From Oenanthe sinensis (Eukaryota > Streptophyta > Magnoliopsida > Apiales > Apiaceae): a stretch of 64,000 nt of DNA. This document shows positions 45,155 through 56,569 of the stretch, piece after piece. The notes below the pieces were generated by a model. It was not told where the DNA came from. It searched no databases and worked only from the letters and a program-made list of their open reading frames with translations. How positions within the stretch are numbered: the stretch's first letter is position 1; each line of letters starts with the position of its first letter. The position numbers and the translations under genes were made by a program. The stretch lies in contig JAPMAC010000196.1 of the NCBI GenBank assembly GCA_028671895.1, positions 434,001 to 498,000 on the forward strand, given 5' to 3'.

Positions 45155-48100
45155 ATGGAAAATAACACAAATAACTTCTCTATGAGAGCAACCCTTGAGA
45201 AGGATAAGCTGACAGGAACTAACTTCCTTGATTGGTATAGGAATTTGAGGATTGTCCTCAGGCAGGAGTGAAAGCTTCACGTCATTGAAATTCCTTCACA
45301 TGCTCCTCTTACTGAGAATCCAACTCGTGTTCAGCAAAATACTTATCAGAAGCATATTGATGATGCGAATGATGTTGCGTGTCTCATGCTTGTAACCTTG
45401 AGTGCTGAGCTTCAAAAACAACATAAGCATATGGATGCTTATGAGATGATTGAACACCTTCAAAGAATGTTTGAGGGACAGGTTCGTCAAGAAAGGTTCG
45501 ACACGAGCAAAGCACTGTATGCTTGTAAACAGGGAGAGCATGAACCTGTTCAACCACATGTTCTAAAGATGATAGGTTATATTGAGTATCTTGACACTTT
45601 GGGTTTCCCGATTGGTCAGGAAGCTCAGATTTACTTTATCTTGCAATCTTTGAACAATAACTGTACTCATTTTGTTATGAACTACACTATGAATGAGATA
45701 GACAAAACACCCACTGAATTGTTGGCTATGTTATGAACTGCTGAAACCAACATGAAAAAGGCTGAACCTGCTTCCATATTGATGGTAGACAACAAAGGTA
45801 AGGCTAAAAGGAAAGTCAAATGGAAGGGAAAGAAGAAGATTGGATCTGCTTCTGGTCCCAAGCCAAAGACCAATCCCAAATAGGCTTTAAAGCCTAAGGG
45901 TGCTGTTGCAAAGGGTGATTGTCACTACTGTAGTAAACCAGGTCATTGGAAGAGAAATTGTCATGCTTATTTGGAGAATCTGAAGAAGAAGAAGGCTGGT
46001 CAAGCTTCTGATTCAGATATTTATGTTATAGAGGTCAATTTGTCTACTTCTACATCATGGGTATTGGATACTGGATGTGGTTCTCACATTTATATAAATG
46101 TGCTGGAGCTGCAAAGGAGTAGGACTTTGGCAAAGGGAGAGGTCGACCTACGAGTTGGCAATGGAGCAAAGGTTGCTGCCTTAGTTGTACGTACTTATTA
46201 TTTATCGTTTCCCACTAGGCTTATTTTAGAACTTGAGAATTATTTTTACGTGCCTGCAATTTGTAGAAACATTATTTCGGTTTCTTGTTTGGACAAGAAA
46301 GGTTTTACATTTTCAATTCAGAACAATAGTTGTTCCTTTTCTTTGAATAATGTTACCTATGGGGTTGCACGTTTATTTAACGGTTTATATGTTCTTGATT
46401 TAGAAAATCCTATCTATAATGTGAATATCAAACGTTTTAAAACTAATGATTCAAATCAAGCATACATCTGGCACTGTCGTTTAGGCCATATAAATGAGAA
46501 TCATATTTCCAAGTTACACAAAGATGGATACTTGGATAAGTTTGATTTTGAATCATACGAAGCATGCGAACCTTGTCTCATTGGAAAAATGACTAAAGCT
46601 CCTTTTACCGGACAAGGTGAAAGGGCCACTGAACGATTAGAACTTATACATAGTGATATATGTGGTCCAATGTGTATTATGGCAAAAGGTGGCTTTTACT
46701 ACTTTATCACGTTTACTGATGATTTTAGTAGATATGGATATGTGTATCTTATGAGGAACAAATATGATTCTTTTGAAAAGTTCAAAAAATATAAAGCTTA
46801 AGTAAAAAAGTAAACTAGCGAAAGTATTAAGACTCTACGATCTGATCGTGGAGGTGAATACTTAAGCCATGAATTTAAGAGTTTATTAAAAGAGTGTGGT
46901 ATTGTATCACAACTCACTCCTCCCAGAACACCATAATGGAATGGAGTTTCTAAAAGGAGGAATCATACTTTGTTGGACATGGTACGATCGATGATGAGTC
47001 ATGCAAATCTTCTAATTAGTTTCTGGGGCTACGCCTTGGAGACGGCTTCTTATACACTTAACCGAGTTCCTACTAAAACAGTTCAGAAGACTCCATATGA
47101 GATATGGACTGAGAAACGACTTAATATGTCATTTATGAAAATTTGGGAATGTGAGGAATTTGTGAAACGTCTAACTTCTGACAAGCTAGGACCTAAATCA
47201 GAAAAAATGTAATTTTGTGGGATACCCAATTGAAACAAAGGGTTATTCTTACTATAATCATTCAGAGAACAAAGTGTTTGTTACTCGAATTGCAGTAATT
47301 CGTGAAAGAGAAATGTTGTCTAAGAAAAACAGTGGGAGGATAATAGATCTTGATGAAATTCAAGACATACATGATGACATTGAACCAATGGAGGAACCTG
47401 AGCAGAATGTACAAGAAAATAATACTGCTCAGGAAACACATGTTGTTCGTAGGTCTGATAGGATTCGCCATGAGCCCGAGAGATATTTTGGATTTCTCTT
47501 GACTCAAGATGGTGATGTGATACTTGTGGATGAAGATGAGCTTCTCACGTACCAAGACGCTATGAACACTCCTGAATCTAAGAGATGGCAGGATGCCATG
47601 AAATCTGAGATGGGATCCATGTATACTAATCAAGTATGGACTTTGGTTGATCCACCTGAATGGGTAAAACCTATAGGGTGCAAGTGGGTTTTCAAAAGGA
47701 AGACTGACATGGATGGTAATGTACAGACCTATAAAGCACGATTGGTGGCAAAAGGTTTCAAGAAAATTCATGGTATTGACTATGATGAAACTTTTTCACC
47801 AGTGGCTATGGTCAAGTCCATCAGGATTTTGCTTGCTATAACTACTTACCATGACTATGAAATCTGGAAAATGGATGTCAAAACCGCTTTCTTAAATGGG
47901 AGCCTTGAAGAAGATGTGGATATGTATATGACACAACCTGAATGTTTTGTTGATCCAATGAATGCTGGAAAGGTATGTAAGCTGCGTTGATCCATTTATG
48001 GACTGAAACAAGCCTCAAGGAGAGGGAACATTCGTTTTGATGAGACTGTCAAAGAGTTTTGGGTTTATTCAAAATGAAGATGAACCATGTGTTTACAAGA

Positions 48101-49113
48101 AGGTAAGTGGGAGCAATGTGGCATTCCCAGTATTATATGTTGATGATATATTAATAATAGAGAATGACATTCCTTCTTTACAGGCTGTTAAGACTTGGTT
48201 GAGTAAGAATTTCTCAATGAAAGACTTAGGCGAAATGACCTATATTTTAGGTATCAAGATCTATAGAGATAGATCAAGAAGAATGATCGGCCTAAGTCAG
48301 AGTAAATACATTGATAAAGTTTTGCATCGATTTGGTATGCAAAATGCTAAAAAGGGATTTGTCCCTATGTCTCATGGGATATCGATCTCAAAAGATAACA
48401 GTCCTAAATCATTGGATGATAAGGACCGTATGAGTAAGGTTCCATATGCTTCAGCAATTGGTTCCATAATGTATGCAATGATATGTACTCATCCTGATGC
48501 CTCGTATGCTTTGAGCATGATGAGTAGATACCAGTCTAATCCGGGTGAAGGTCACTGGACAACAGTCAAGAATATTCTTAAGTACTTGAAGAGGACTAAA
48601 GATCAATTCTTAGTATATGGAGGAGAAGATAAGCTGGTTGTAAAAGGTTACACCGACGCTAGTTTCCAAACAGACAAGGATCATTCGATTCCTCAGTCTG
48701 GTTTTGTATTTTGTCTAAATGGAGGTGCTGTAAGCTGGAAAAGTTCAAAGCAAGAGACGGTTGCCGATTCTACAATGGAGACTGAGTATATTGCTGCCTG
48801 TGAAGCAGCCAAGGAGGTTGTTTGGATTCGGAAATTTATTACAGGTCTTGGTGTGGTTTCTTCAGTCATAGATCCGATAGATTTATACTACGATAATAAT
48901 GGAGCCATTTCGCAAGCTAAGGAACCAAGGTCTCATTCCCGAACAAAGCATATACTCAGACGATATTATCTTCTTCGAGAGATTAATAATCGAGGGGATA
49001 TACATATATGTAAAGTGCATATAAATGATAACATTGCAGATCCACTGACCAAGCAGAAGCACGAAGGTCATACTAATTCCATGGGTATTAGATACATGAG
49101 AGATTGGCTCTAG
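45155..49113 (+). pseudogene. gag-pol: Angela gag-pol, multiple stops and frame changes
   Basis: Single gag-pol frame. Gag starts at ATG 45155; zinc knuckle CHYCSKPGHWKRNC at 45920-45961; protease WVLDTGCGSH near 46057 with Asp intact. Integrase has HCRLGH, CEPCLIGK, HSDICGP and RSDRGGEY, but the catalytic Glu position reads Lys (VSKRRNHTL). RT keeps YVDDILII near 48140, RNase H keeps TDASFQTD and TEYIAAC. The frame ends TAG 49111. Stops occur near 45268, 45733, 45882, 46799, 46934 and 47988; the frame changes near 47212 and again near 48055. It cannot make a functional polyprotein. Confidence 0.92.
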
Positions 49114-49127
49114 TACAAGTGGGAGAT
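49114..49127 (+). other. Polypurine tract of the Angela element
   Basis: TACAAGTGGGAGAT between the pol stop and the 3' LTR. Confidence 0.85.
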
Positions 49128-50718
49128 TGTTAGTATTGGTGTCCTAGAGACAATACTTTTAATGTTTTATTGAAAACAATTATGTTATGTGATTATTTAT
49201 TTAATATTTTTTATATCTTTATTTACTGCGTCATAAATTGAAAGAATAATAAATGTCCTTGGAATATTAATACGTAATATATATTTTTAAGTATGTGACT
49301 TAAAAATGAGATTATATGAATAGTATTTTATTCCTAAAATTCCGTAGTCAAGTATTATTATTTAAGGACAATAATAATGCAATAAGACTAGTATGTTTGT
49401 TGACAGATGACCACATCTCATTGATCATAGGTATGGTGATACTAAAGTCAAGAACATAAGTGTATGTATCAATACATGACACAAGAAAGACCCGCCGTGA
49501 GATTCTACATGTTAATAAGTGTCATAAAAAATTTCACAGTGATAATGATGTAATGATCCTCTGACTTGAAATCATTATATTTCTATACGAGAATTAATAT
49601 ACTTTGATTACACTCAAAGTTACCTTTAACCGGGTAATGATAAAGGTGGACATTGGGTATACTATCAATCATATGAGGAATATGAATGATAGATATATGA
49701 TTTAACCCTCCAATTCTAGGAGTGATATTATTGGCCTCTTGATTGAGTGAGACTATGAAATGCATGGTCATGCTCAAATATTGATTTGTTTAAATAGTCT
49801 ACTCATTGATCAAGGAAACCAAGATTACACGTTGAAGAGGATGACACTATACGTGCCTCGAGTTTGATCTATAATGTAAGGTTAAAGGGATTATATTACA
49901 TGAAACATTATTCACGAAATGTTTAATTGAATCACCAAATATTATTGTTACTTGGGTAGCAATTATGTATTACTAGATGCCGCTCATTGTTTATAATTTT
50001 ATTATTGGATATTAAAGTTATTGCCAATGTAATAATAACCAAAAGGGTCACACAAAAAGAACGTCAAGACGGAGGTTTATTTAAATTACGAATTTAGATA
50101 TATTATTATTATTAATTCGAATTTAATTATTGAATTAATTAAGTGGGACTTGATTAATTATATTAGAATTCAGATTTAATAAATATGATTATTATTCAAA
50201 GTAAATTATTGAATTAATTAAGTGGGACTTGATTAATTATATTAGAATTCAGATTTAATAATAATAATAACCCAGAATCAGAATGGGTTTTGGAAACCAC
50301 ATGGATTAGGGTTAGGCCCAAAATTTCTCTCTCCCCTATATATACATAATGATGTAGAGTATTAGGGTTTAATCATCAGATTTTGTTTTTAGAGAAAAAC
50401 CCTAGCTACTCAACATCAAGAGAGGCTATAAAAAGATAGAGAGAGAGAGAGGCAAACGATTCGGCTAGTACCGACTCCGGTGATCGTAGGACGGTCGGGC
50501 GTTCACGTGGAATTCTTTGGAGAGCAGATCTTTGCAACAAAGTGCTGCTGTGATTCATCTTTTCTGGACCTCTATTAAATAATATACGGAAAGCTTTGTT
50601 AAGGTACAGACTTCTTCACCATAATCATCTAAAGTTATACATGGATTCTGCGATAGGGTTTCATTTTTTTTATTGTTTTACGTTATATCTGCTACATTTT
50701 CATGCCCAAAATCCTTCA
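49128..50718 (+). repeat. Angela 3' LTR, 1,591 bp
   Basis: Collinear with 41796-43383 and ends ATCCTTCA before the GAAGA duplication. Confidence 0.93.
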
Positions 50719-50723
50719 GAAGA
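50719..50723. repeat. Target site duplication GAAGA, right copy (Angela element)
   Basis: Exact match to 41791-41795. Confidence 0.95.
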
Positions 50724-50856
50724 GACCATTTTTCAGGATTCCAGGGTAGAGAGGGTTGACTTTTGTTATGAAAAACATCATCGTTCTTTTCCAAAGGTTG
50801 TAGTGTTCTTTGTCAAAGGTGGGTATTTTTATACTGCTTACTTTCTGTGCACTCAT
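50724..50856 (-). pseudogene. gag: S3 gag N-terminus (minus strand)
   Basis: Minus-strand ATG at 50856-50854 opens a frame containing IKIPTFDKEHYNLWKRTMM, the same kind of start as S1 gag (VPVLEKDEYFPW pattern). It runs to the Angela insertion and continues at 41795. The ATG lies about 38 bp after the PBS. Confidence 0.8.
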
Positions 50857-50893
50857 GTTTTGATCGTTTCAGGTTATGTATGTCTAACCTGCC

Positions 50894-50905
50894 CATCTTA
50901 TACCA
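50894..50905 (-). other. Decayed primer-binding site of S3
   Basis: The minus strand reads TGGTATAAGATG two bases after the LTR end. It resembles the Met PBS TGGTATCAGAGC with mismatches, consistent with an old, inactive copy. Confidence 0.65.
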
Positions 50906-51183
50906 GTTGTTAAACAATATGAGTGTTGCAGAAGGGGGGTTGAATGCAACTGGATAATTTATCACTTATCTTGCTAACAACAAATAGGAAATAATAAATT
51001 CAAGTAACCCATGCAAACAACAGTAAGCAATTAAAAGAAGAAAGATGTTTAACTACAAAAATTAATTTTATTAATTTTTGTTTTGCTACAATTGACTGGA
51101 AGATGTTTCCAGCTTCAATAGATACAATAACAAGAGACTGCTAATGTTTCTACGCTTGAGACAGGTTAAACTCAGTTGCATAT

Positions 51184-51251
51184 GGGAAAGTGTTTGTGAG
51201 ATATGTGTATTTATGCTAAAACACATATCTCACTTACAAGTGTACTTTCCC
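51184..51251 (-). promoter_or_regulatory. Long hairpin in the S3 LTR
   Basis: Perfect 13-bp stem GTGAGATATGTGT (51196-51208) with ACACATATCTCAC (51221-51233), extended by outer arms GGGAAAGT (51184) and ACTTTCCC (51244-51251). It lies promoter-distal to the motif array in LTR orientation, so it may be transcribed. Confidence 0.6.
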
Positions 51252-51499
51252 TTGTTCCTTGGACAATACTTTAAATATAAACTCCACTTTTCCTATTCAA
51301 ATTTATCTTCATTCCATTTGTAGATAGAGTTGCTCTAAGAAGATTTGACATTCTTGACTCCTTGAGCACGCTTTATCTTTTTGCTTACTTTTTCTCAAGT
51401 TGCAGTAGTAGACTTGACAGACTAGGTAGAATTGTCAAGATCAATCAGTGAATTAATATTACCTAGTCTGTTTCTTGAAACTGAATATCAGCTCCACCA

Positions 51500-51860
51500 A
51501 AAGGTTACTGTCAACCTTTAGCTTCTTTTTGGTGACAGCATCTTCGACTCCACATACTTTACTGTCAAGTTTGCCAGTCTTCTAAAATATGATGTCGTCC
51601 AAAGGTACTGTCAACTAACCCGCCAAACATGCTGTCAACTATCCCCGCCAAAGTTACTATCGAGAAACTTGATGTTTTCGATTCTTCAATCTTTGCCAAG
51701 TTTACTGTCGAGGAATAGTTACTATCAGTAAAACTTGTTGTCTTAGAATCTTCATTCCCCGCCAAGTTTACTGTCGATGAATAGTTGATGTCGTCTGTTC
51801 TAAAAGGTGTTGTCACTTGAATATGATGTCGTAGGCTTCAGTTTGCAGAATGTTACTGTC
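51500..51860. repeat. ACTGTCAA / TTGACAGT motif array in the S3 LTR
   Basis: About ten copies of ACTGTCAA, ACTGTCGA or ACTATCGA, many after TTT or GTT and interspersed with CCCGCCAAA-type words. The same word in reverse complement is dense in the S3 gag hinge (39870-40205). Confidence 0.75.
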
Positions 51861-52113
51861 AATGATTTGATCCATGCTGTGCATGAACACTTTGTGAACT
51901 TCTACTTCATAGATCATTTATTACATTTTTACACGACAGTAACTATTGATACTTACAGTCATCTACTTGGCTTTTTTTACATACTATTACAAGTGACATT
52001 TAAACATACAGTCAATATGTATATGACAATATGTTTTACTTAGTTAATTTCTAATTAATCTAAGTAAAATATTAGTCGATTACATTGTTAACACCACAAT
52101 CCCTAACATCATA

Positions 52114-52539
52114 TGTTAGGAAATAAACACTGATACTGTTAGAGAATACCTGAACAGAGTTTATGCTGACATCATCAAAGATTAAGAAGCTGTCAGTTAG
52201 AGTTTACTCTTTCAGGGAATACTTAATTAGAGTTTACTCTATCTGAGAATACTCACTCAAAGTTTACTCTAACAAAGAATGCTCAATCAGAGAATGACAA
52301 CCGACAGAGTTTACAAATCAGAGTTTAAGAAGGAAACATACAAATCAGAGTTTGATTTGGATAGTGAAGAAGGAATTCAAATGCAAGTCTAAATTACCTT
52401 ATTGAAGCTATTCTTTTTATAATCTTTTTTGTAATTGAATTGTAACTGTGTCTATATAAACACATACATAGGTTAACATTATTGTAACTTTGAAGTCTTA
52501 TTTTCTCATAACCTTGTAGCTCTTAAGAACAGTGAATTT
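52114..52539 (+). repeat. 5' part of a fourth SIRE-like LTR (S4)
   Basis: Starts TGTTAGGAAATAAAC, has repeated AGAGTTTACTCT words (about 52150-52350) and a TATATAAA box (52453-52460), then stops where the long gypsy-type LTR begins at 52540. No 3' part of this LTR is seen in the window. The TGTTAGGA start and U3-TATA layout suggest a SIRE-type LTR. Confidence 0.6.
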
Positions 52540-55500
52540 TGTAATATCCCTAATTTCCAGGTACTTTTAAAACTTTTGTTAATATTAGTAGATACGCATT
52601 ATAAGTGATAATGACTGCGTCACTTGACTTATGTATCGGAAAGTAGAGTTTTGAAGTCGTATTATTAAAGTGTGATATAAATGAGTGTATGTAAATCTCA
52701 CCAGAACTTGGAGATTCGTAACTCAAAAATATTGAGTAGCTCGTATTTTTAAGTTAGTCTACGTATTATACGTAGTACTTCCTTAGTATATTTTACCCGG
52801 AGAATCGCATCCGAACCCTTTCGAATAAATAGGACGGAGTTTAAATAGTAGTATATAATAATAATTAAGGATGAGGTTTTGGTGGGTATTCCAATTATTA
52901 GAGTTTCCGGAACGAGTTAAGGAATTAGTTTGTCGTCATGGATCATTACGAGAACGAGAATCGAATCGTTTCCTAATTAATTTTTAGGAATCAAGCTTTA
53001 TTATTACATGGGTAATTAGCTAAATATACTTGTGTTAATTAGTGGATAAAGAGCAAGTGTTGTTGACTAAGTCAAGAAGACTTCCTTGACTTGCCCTTTG
53101 ACTTATCCAAGAGCCAAGCTAGTTAAATATCTAAGTAACCTAGTAATTAATTCATAAACACAAAAATCAGCAAACACCACCCCTAGCAAGAGAAGCATTC
53201 GGCCAAGAAGAAAGGAGGGAGAAAAAAAAAATCCAAAACTCAACAAAGCCTTGATTGATCATTGTGTTTAGTAGCTTAAATCAAAGGTATGATCCTTACC
53301 TAGCTTCTACATGAATTTCAAGCTTAGTTATCCATGAAATCTCTTGATTTCTCATGAAGAACAAGAACATGAATAGTACTTATGACTTTGATTAAATTCT
53401 TAAACTCTTGCTTTATGGCTCCTTAAGCTTTGCTAGTGTTTGTTAAGTGATAATTAGGATATGGGTAGTAGTAATGAAGCATGAATGGCTTGAAAAAAAA
53501 AACTCAAGCCCTAGTTATATGAGATTAATGTGATTTTAAGCATGCTATGTAATGAGCTTGATCATATGTTTAAGTGCTTGTTTTGTTGGCTATAGTTGTG
53601 TAATGTAGAGATGATTTGATTAAGGCTTGTGGATGTTAAGAGGATGAAGAGAATTGATTGTTTGTGAATTAGTAAAACAGTTTTAAAAAGCTAACTGCAG
53701 TGGTGAAGGAGTTGGATGAATTATTAGTAATGTTTGGAGTATTGTTAAATTGTGTTTGGGCTTTGGATGTCTTGAGTACATTCCCAAGTAGTAGTGTAAA
53801 ATATATGGAAGTCATTTGAGTTGAATTGGATGAGTTTAAAACAGGGAAAACGATGAACGTATAAACGGAACCATGCCAAATTTCCTACTGCCTGCCAACT
53901 GTTCACCACTCCCGAAGGGTCTAGCCTGTGTTGCTGGATGATTTCTTTATATGGTTAGATAGATATTAGTCTCTAGATCGTTTGCGCGCTAATTTTGCGT
54001 CAAACGGAATTGTGAGCTAAAAGTTATGGCTAAAATGGTGAAGAGATGCAGAAACCATGACTGCCCTGTTTTTAATCAACTTTGAGGAGATGATCAGCCT
54101 AGTTAGACTGTCTTATAAAATCTGAAACTTTTACACAAAATACTAGGAACATCTGGGAAGACTTGGGAAAAGGTTTCGGATTAAAATGAGTAAAATCTGA
54201 TTTATAGTAATTGTTGGAAGCAAGTAGGTGCAGTTAGGACACCTTGCAAAAACTGCTTGCATTGTCTTTGCATAAGCTATGTTCTTAGTAGAATTCGAGG
54301 CTAGCCTAACAAACGAACTTTTAATGAAATGTGTTGGTAATACTTATGAGATCATGAATAACTAAAATCCGCGCTAAAACTCGTTAGCAAGATAAGTTAG
54401 TATACATTCATGAGTAGCTATAAATAGCATTAAAAACCTTTGGGACTAATTAGGACCCGTGTTTTCTTTCTTATAGAGACACGTGCCAAGGAGGGACAAG
54501 CGAGCTACCACTTCAACAGTAAAGGCAAGTTCTCTAAACTCTGACCTTATAATATGTTTCTTGGTTATAAGGCTGTGGTGCTTGGAATTCGTTCTGTCTT
54601 TGAATTGTTTATTCGACTGAATTGTTTGCTCGCGCCTCTGAACTCTTAAAAGTTAGAGGACGCTTCCTGTCAGTTTTGCATAACTGATTTCCGTGTTAAG
54701 TACATTTCTTTGGTACTTGACAGACGACCGGGAGCAGTGTATCATCTCTCGACTATTAGTCGATACTATCTAGGGATTCTCCCTAGAATATAAGTTTTGG
54801 GATTAATCAAGTTGATTAATATCCCTTCGATATTTTAAATAATATTGGGTTTTATTAAATATTATTTAAGATTGATTAAATATTAATTAAATATTTTGGG
54901 ATTAATTTAAAGTATTTATTCTTGATTAAATACTTTCAATTCTTTTTGGATTATTTAAATATTATTTAATAGTGATCAAATATTATTTAAATATGTTGAT
55001 TCATTTAAAACTATTTAAATATTAAATAGTCTTGATTAAATCCTAATTAAATATTTTAAATATTTTAAAATATTTTCAGGGACTATTCAAGGTCTCATAT
55101 TTATTGATTATTTATTTATTGGATCTTTAAAAATATTCTGGAGTTATCTAAAACTTCTTTAAATATTATTTTTCATTAAATAATAAATACTGAGCTATGA
55201 CTCAAATATTTTGTACTTATTTTGAGTCGATAACTCCATGTTAGGGAAGGAATATCCCACTTTAACATTCTTTTCATTTAAACTGGTGCCCGTAGAGACC
55301 ATTATTTTACCTAAAAGTATTATATTTTCGTGGGGTTTATTTTATCACCTAGTAGCGACTCCCCGGTCGTGATCTTGATTCGAACTATTCGTTCGTGACT
55401 AAAGGTCAACCCACACATATAAAGAGATTACTTCCACCTCGTTTCGGGAGTTAATCCACTATCGAACATTGAATTCCTAAAGAGCTTTGTTGTTGTTCCG

Positions 55501-56569
55501 GAAGGTTGTATTAAATTCCCTTCACGCTTTGAATTGAATATTCCCAGAAAGCTTTGTTGTTATCCTAGAAGGTTGCATTAAATTCCCTTCTAGACTTGTT
55601 GATTGTACTCAAAGGGAACTGGAGATATAAAGTGTAAGAGGCTTGTGTGCGGCACAGTCCATCTAGCGTAAGAGGCCGAGTGACGCCGGTCCAGCATTTA
55701 AAGGGCCATGTGTTGCCTAGGGTGATGACCAGTTTAGGATCATCCTTCTACTAGTAGTAAAGGTTACTTAACTATTGTACTATACGACTGATCATCGTGT
55801 ACAATAGGCGTGGTGGATGCTCCAGTATCTTCTTTTCTTCCAATTGGAATTTGACGTTGCACTGTAACGAGAGCCCAGGTGCTTAGTTACCGATAGTGTT
55901 AACGAGGATTATGGCAACCTATTATTCTTTTGTCCAGTATCTAGAACTGTTCACCATTTCCATACAGGTTGCATTTTATTACTCTGATACATGTATTGTT
56001 GTTGTTTCTTTATTATGCCATATGGATTGATTCTATACTTGCTGAGCATTGTAGCTCATTCTTGCTTTCTGTTATCTTTCCACCATCACAGCTGCAGACC
56101 ATGCCACGAGGAGTACGCAAGACGTTGAGAAAGACCGTGCGAAGGGCAAGGACCCCTTATGACCGACCCCTTGGCCCTATTCCCGAGGTAGGGAGATTGA
56201 GCAGGATAGGATGTCAGCTTCTGCTAGTTAGATTTATTTATAAACACTGTTTATGTAAATATATGTAACTTAATGAGATTTAATCTAACTTTTGGACTGC
56301 TATTATAGTTTCAAACAGAAGCTATATTTAGTAGTACGAACTCAATCTTTTGATAACTAGTAATGTAATGATGAAGATCCAAGTTTGTATATTAATGTAT
56401 GCTCGTTTCCTGAGACTATGGCTCGTGTGTGTGTGTTAAAGTGTGCGGGGGTCACCAGATTGTTATTTACCTTAGAATGATTAAATTTTATTATGATTAT
56501 CAGTGAACTGTAAGTGTATGAATGGTGGAAGTTGGACCGTGACGACCTAGACCTTGGACCCCGGGTCTG
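52540..56569 (+). mobile_element. Second long gypsy-type LTR (G2), about 4.03 kb, right end truncated
   Basis: Starts TGTAATATCCC like the solo LTR G1 and is collinear with it to about 10 bp before the expected CGTCACA end, where it meets minus-strand Angela pol. The flank AATTT at the left is not duplicated on the right. It keeps two minisatellite units (about 55498-55600) and the small ORF at 56101-56268. No internal retrotransposon sequence is present. Confidence 0.8.
56101..56268 (+). CDS. Small conserved basic ORF near the LTR 3' end (G2 copy), unknown function
   Basis: A 55-codon ORF from the ATG after CAGCTGCAGACC. It encodes a basic start (GVRKTLRKTVRRARTPYDR), then PEVGRLSRIG and QLLLVRFIYK, ending LCKYM. 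It is homologous to 8995-9171. The reading frame is open upstream to 55969. Mostly silent differences in the shared block support coding constraint. Function unknown. Confidence 0.4.
   Translation: MPRGVRKTLRKTVRRARTPYDRPLGPIPEVGRLSRIGCQLLLVRFIYKHCLCKYM

Larger units (their letters stand above)
41796..50718 (+). mobile_element. Complete but decayed Angela-lineage Ty1/copia element (8.9 kb)
   Basis: LTRs of 1,588 and 1,591 bp, Met-type PBS, long leader, single gag-pol with many stops, PPT and a 5-bp duplication GAAGA. In the first about 360 bp the LTRs differ at about 5-6% by eye, so this insertion is older than S1. The lineage is judged from RT and RNase H (GIKIYRDRSRRMIGLSQ, SAIGSIMYA). Confidence 0.95.
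50908..52108 (-). repeat. S3 5' LTR, 1,201 bp (minus strand)
   Basis: On the minus strand it starts TGTTAGGGATTGTGG (52108) and ends CATATTGTTTAACA (50908), with a CCCCCCTTCTGC run near the end as in S1 and S2. PBS and gag follow, so it is the 5' LTR. The motif ACTGTCAA recurs at 51500-51860 and a long hairpin lies at 51184-51251. No 5-bp duplication could be checked, because the other end is truncated. Confidence 0.85.

Noticed and set aside
50596..50913. A 105-codon plus-strand frame spanning the Angela LTR end and the S3 leader
   Set aside because: It crosses a transposon boundary, and the S3 gag N-terminus is on the opposite strand; shadow frame.
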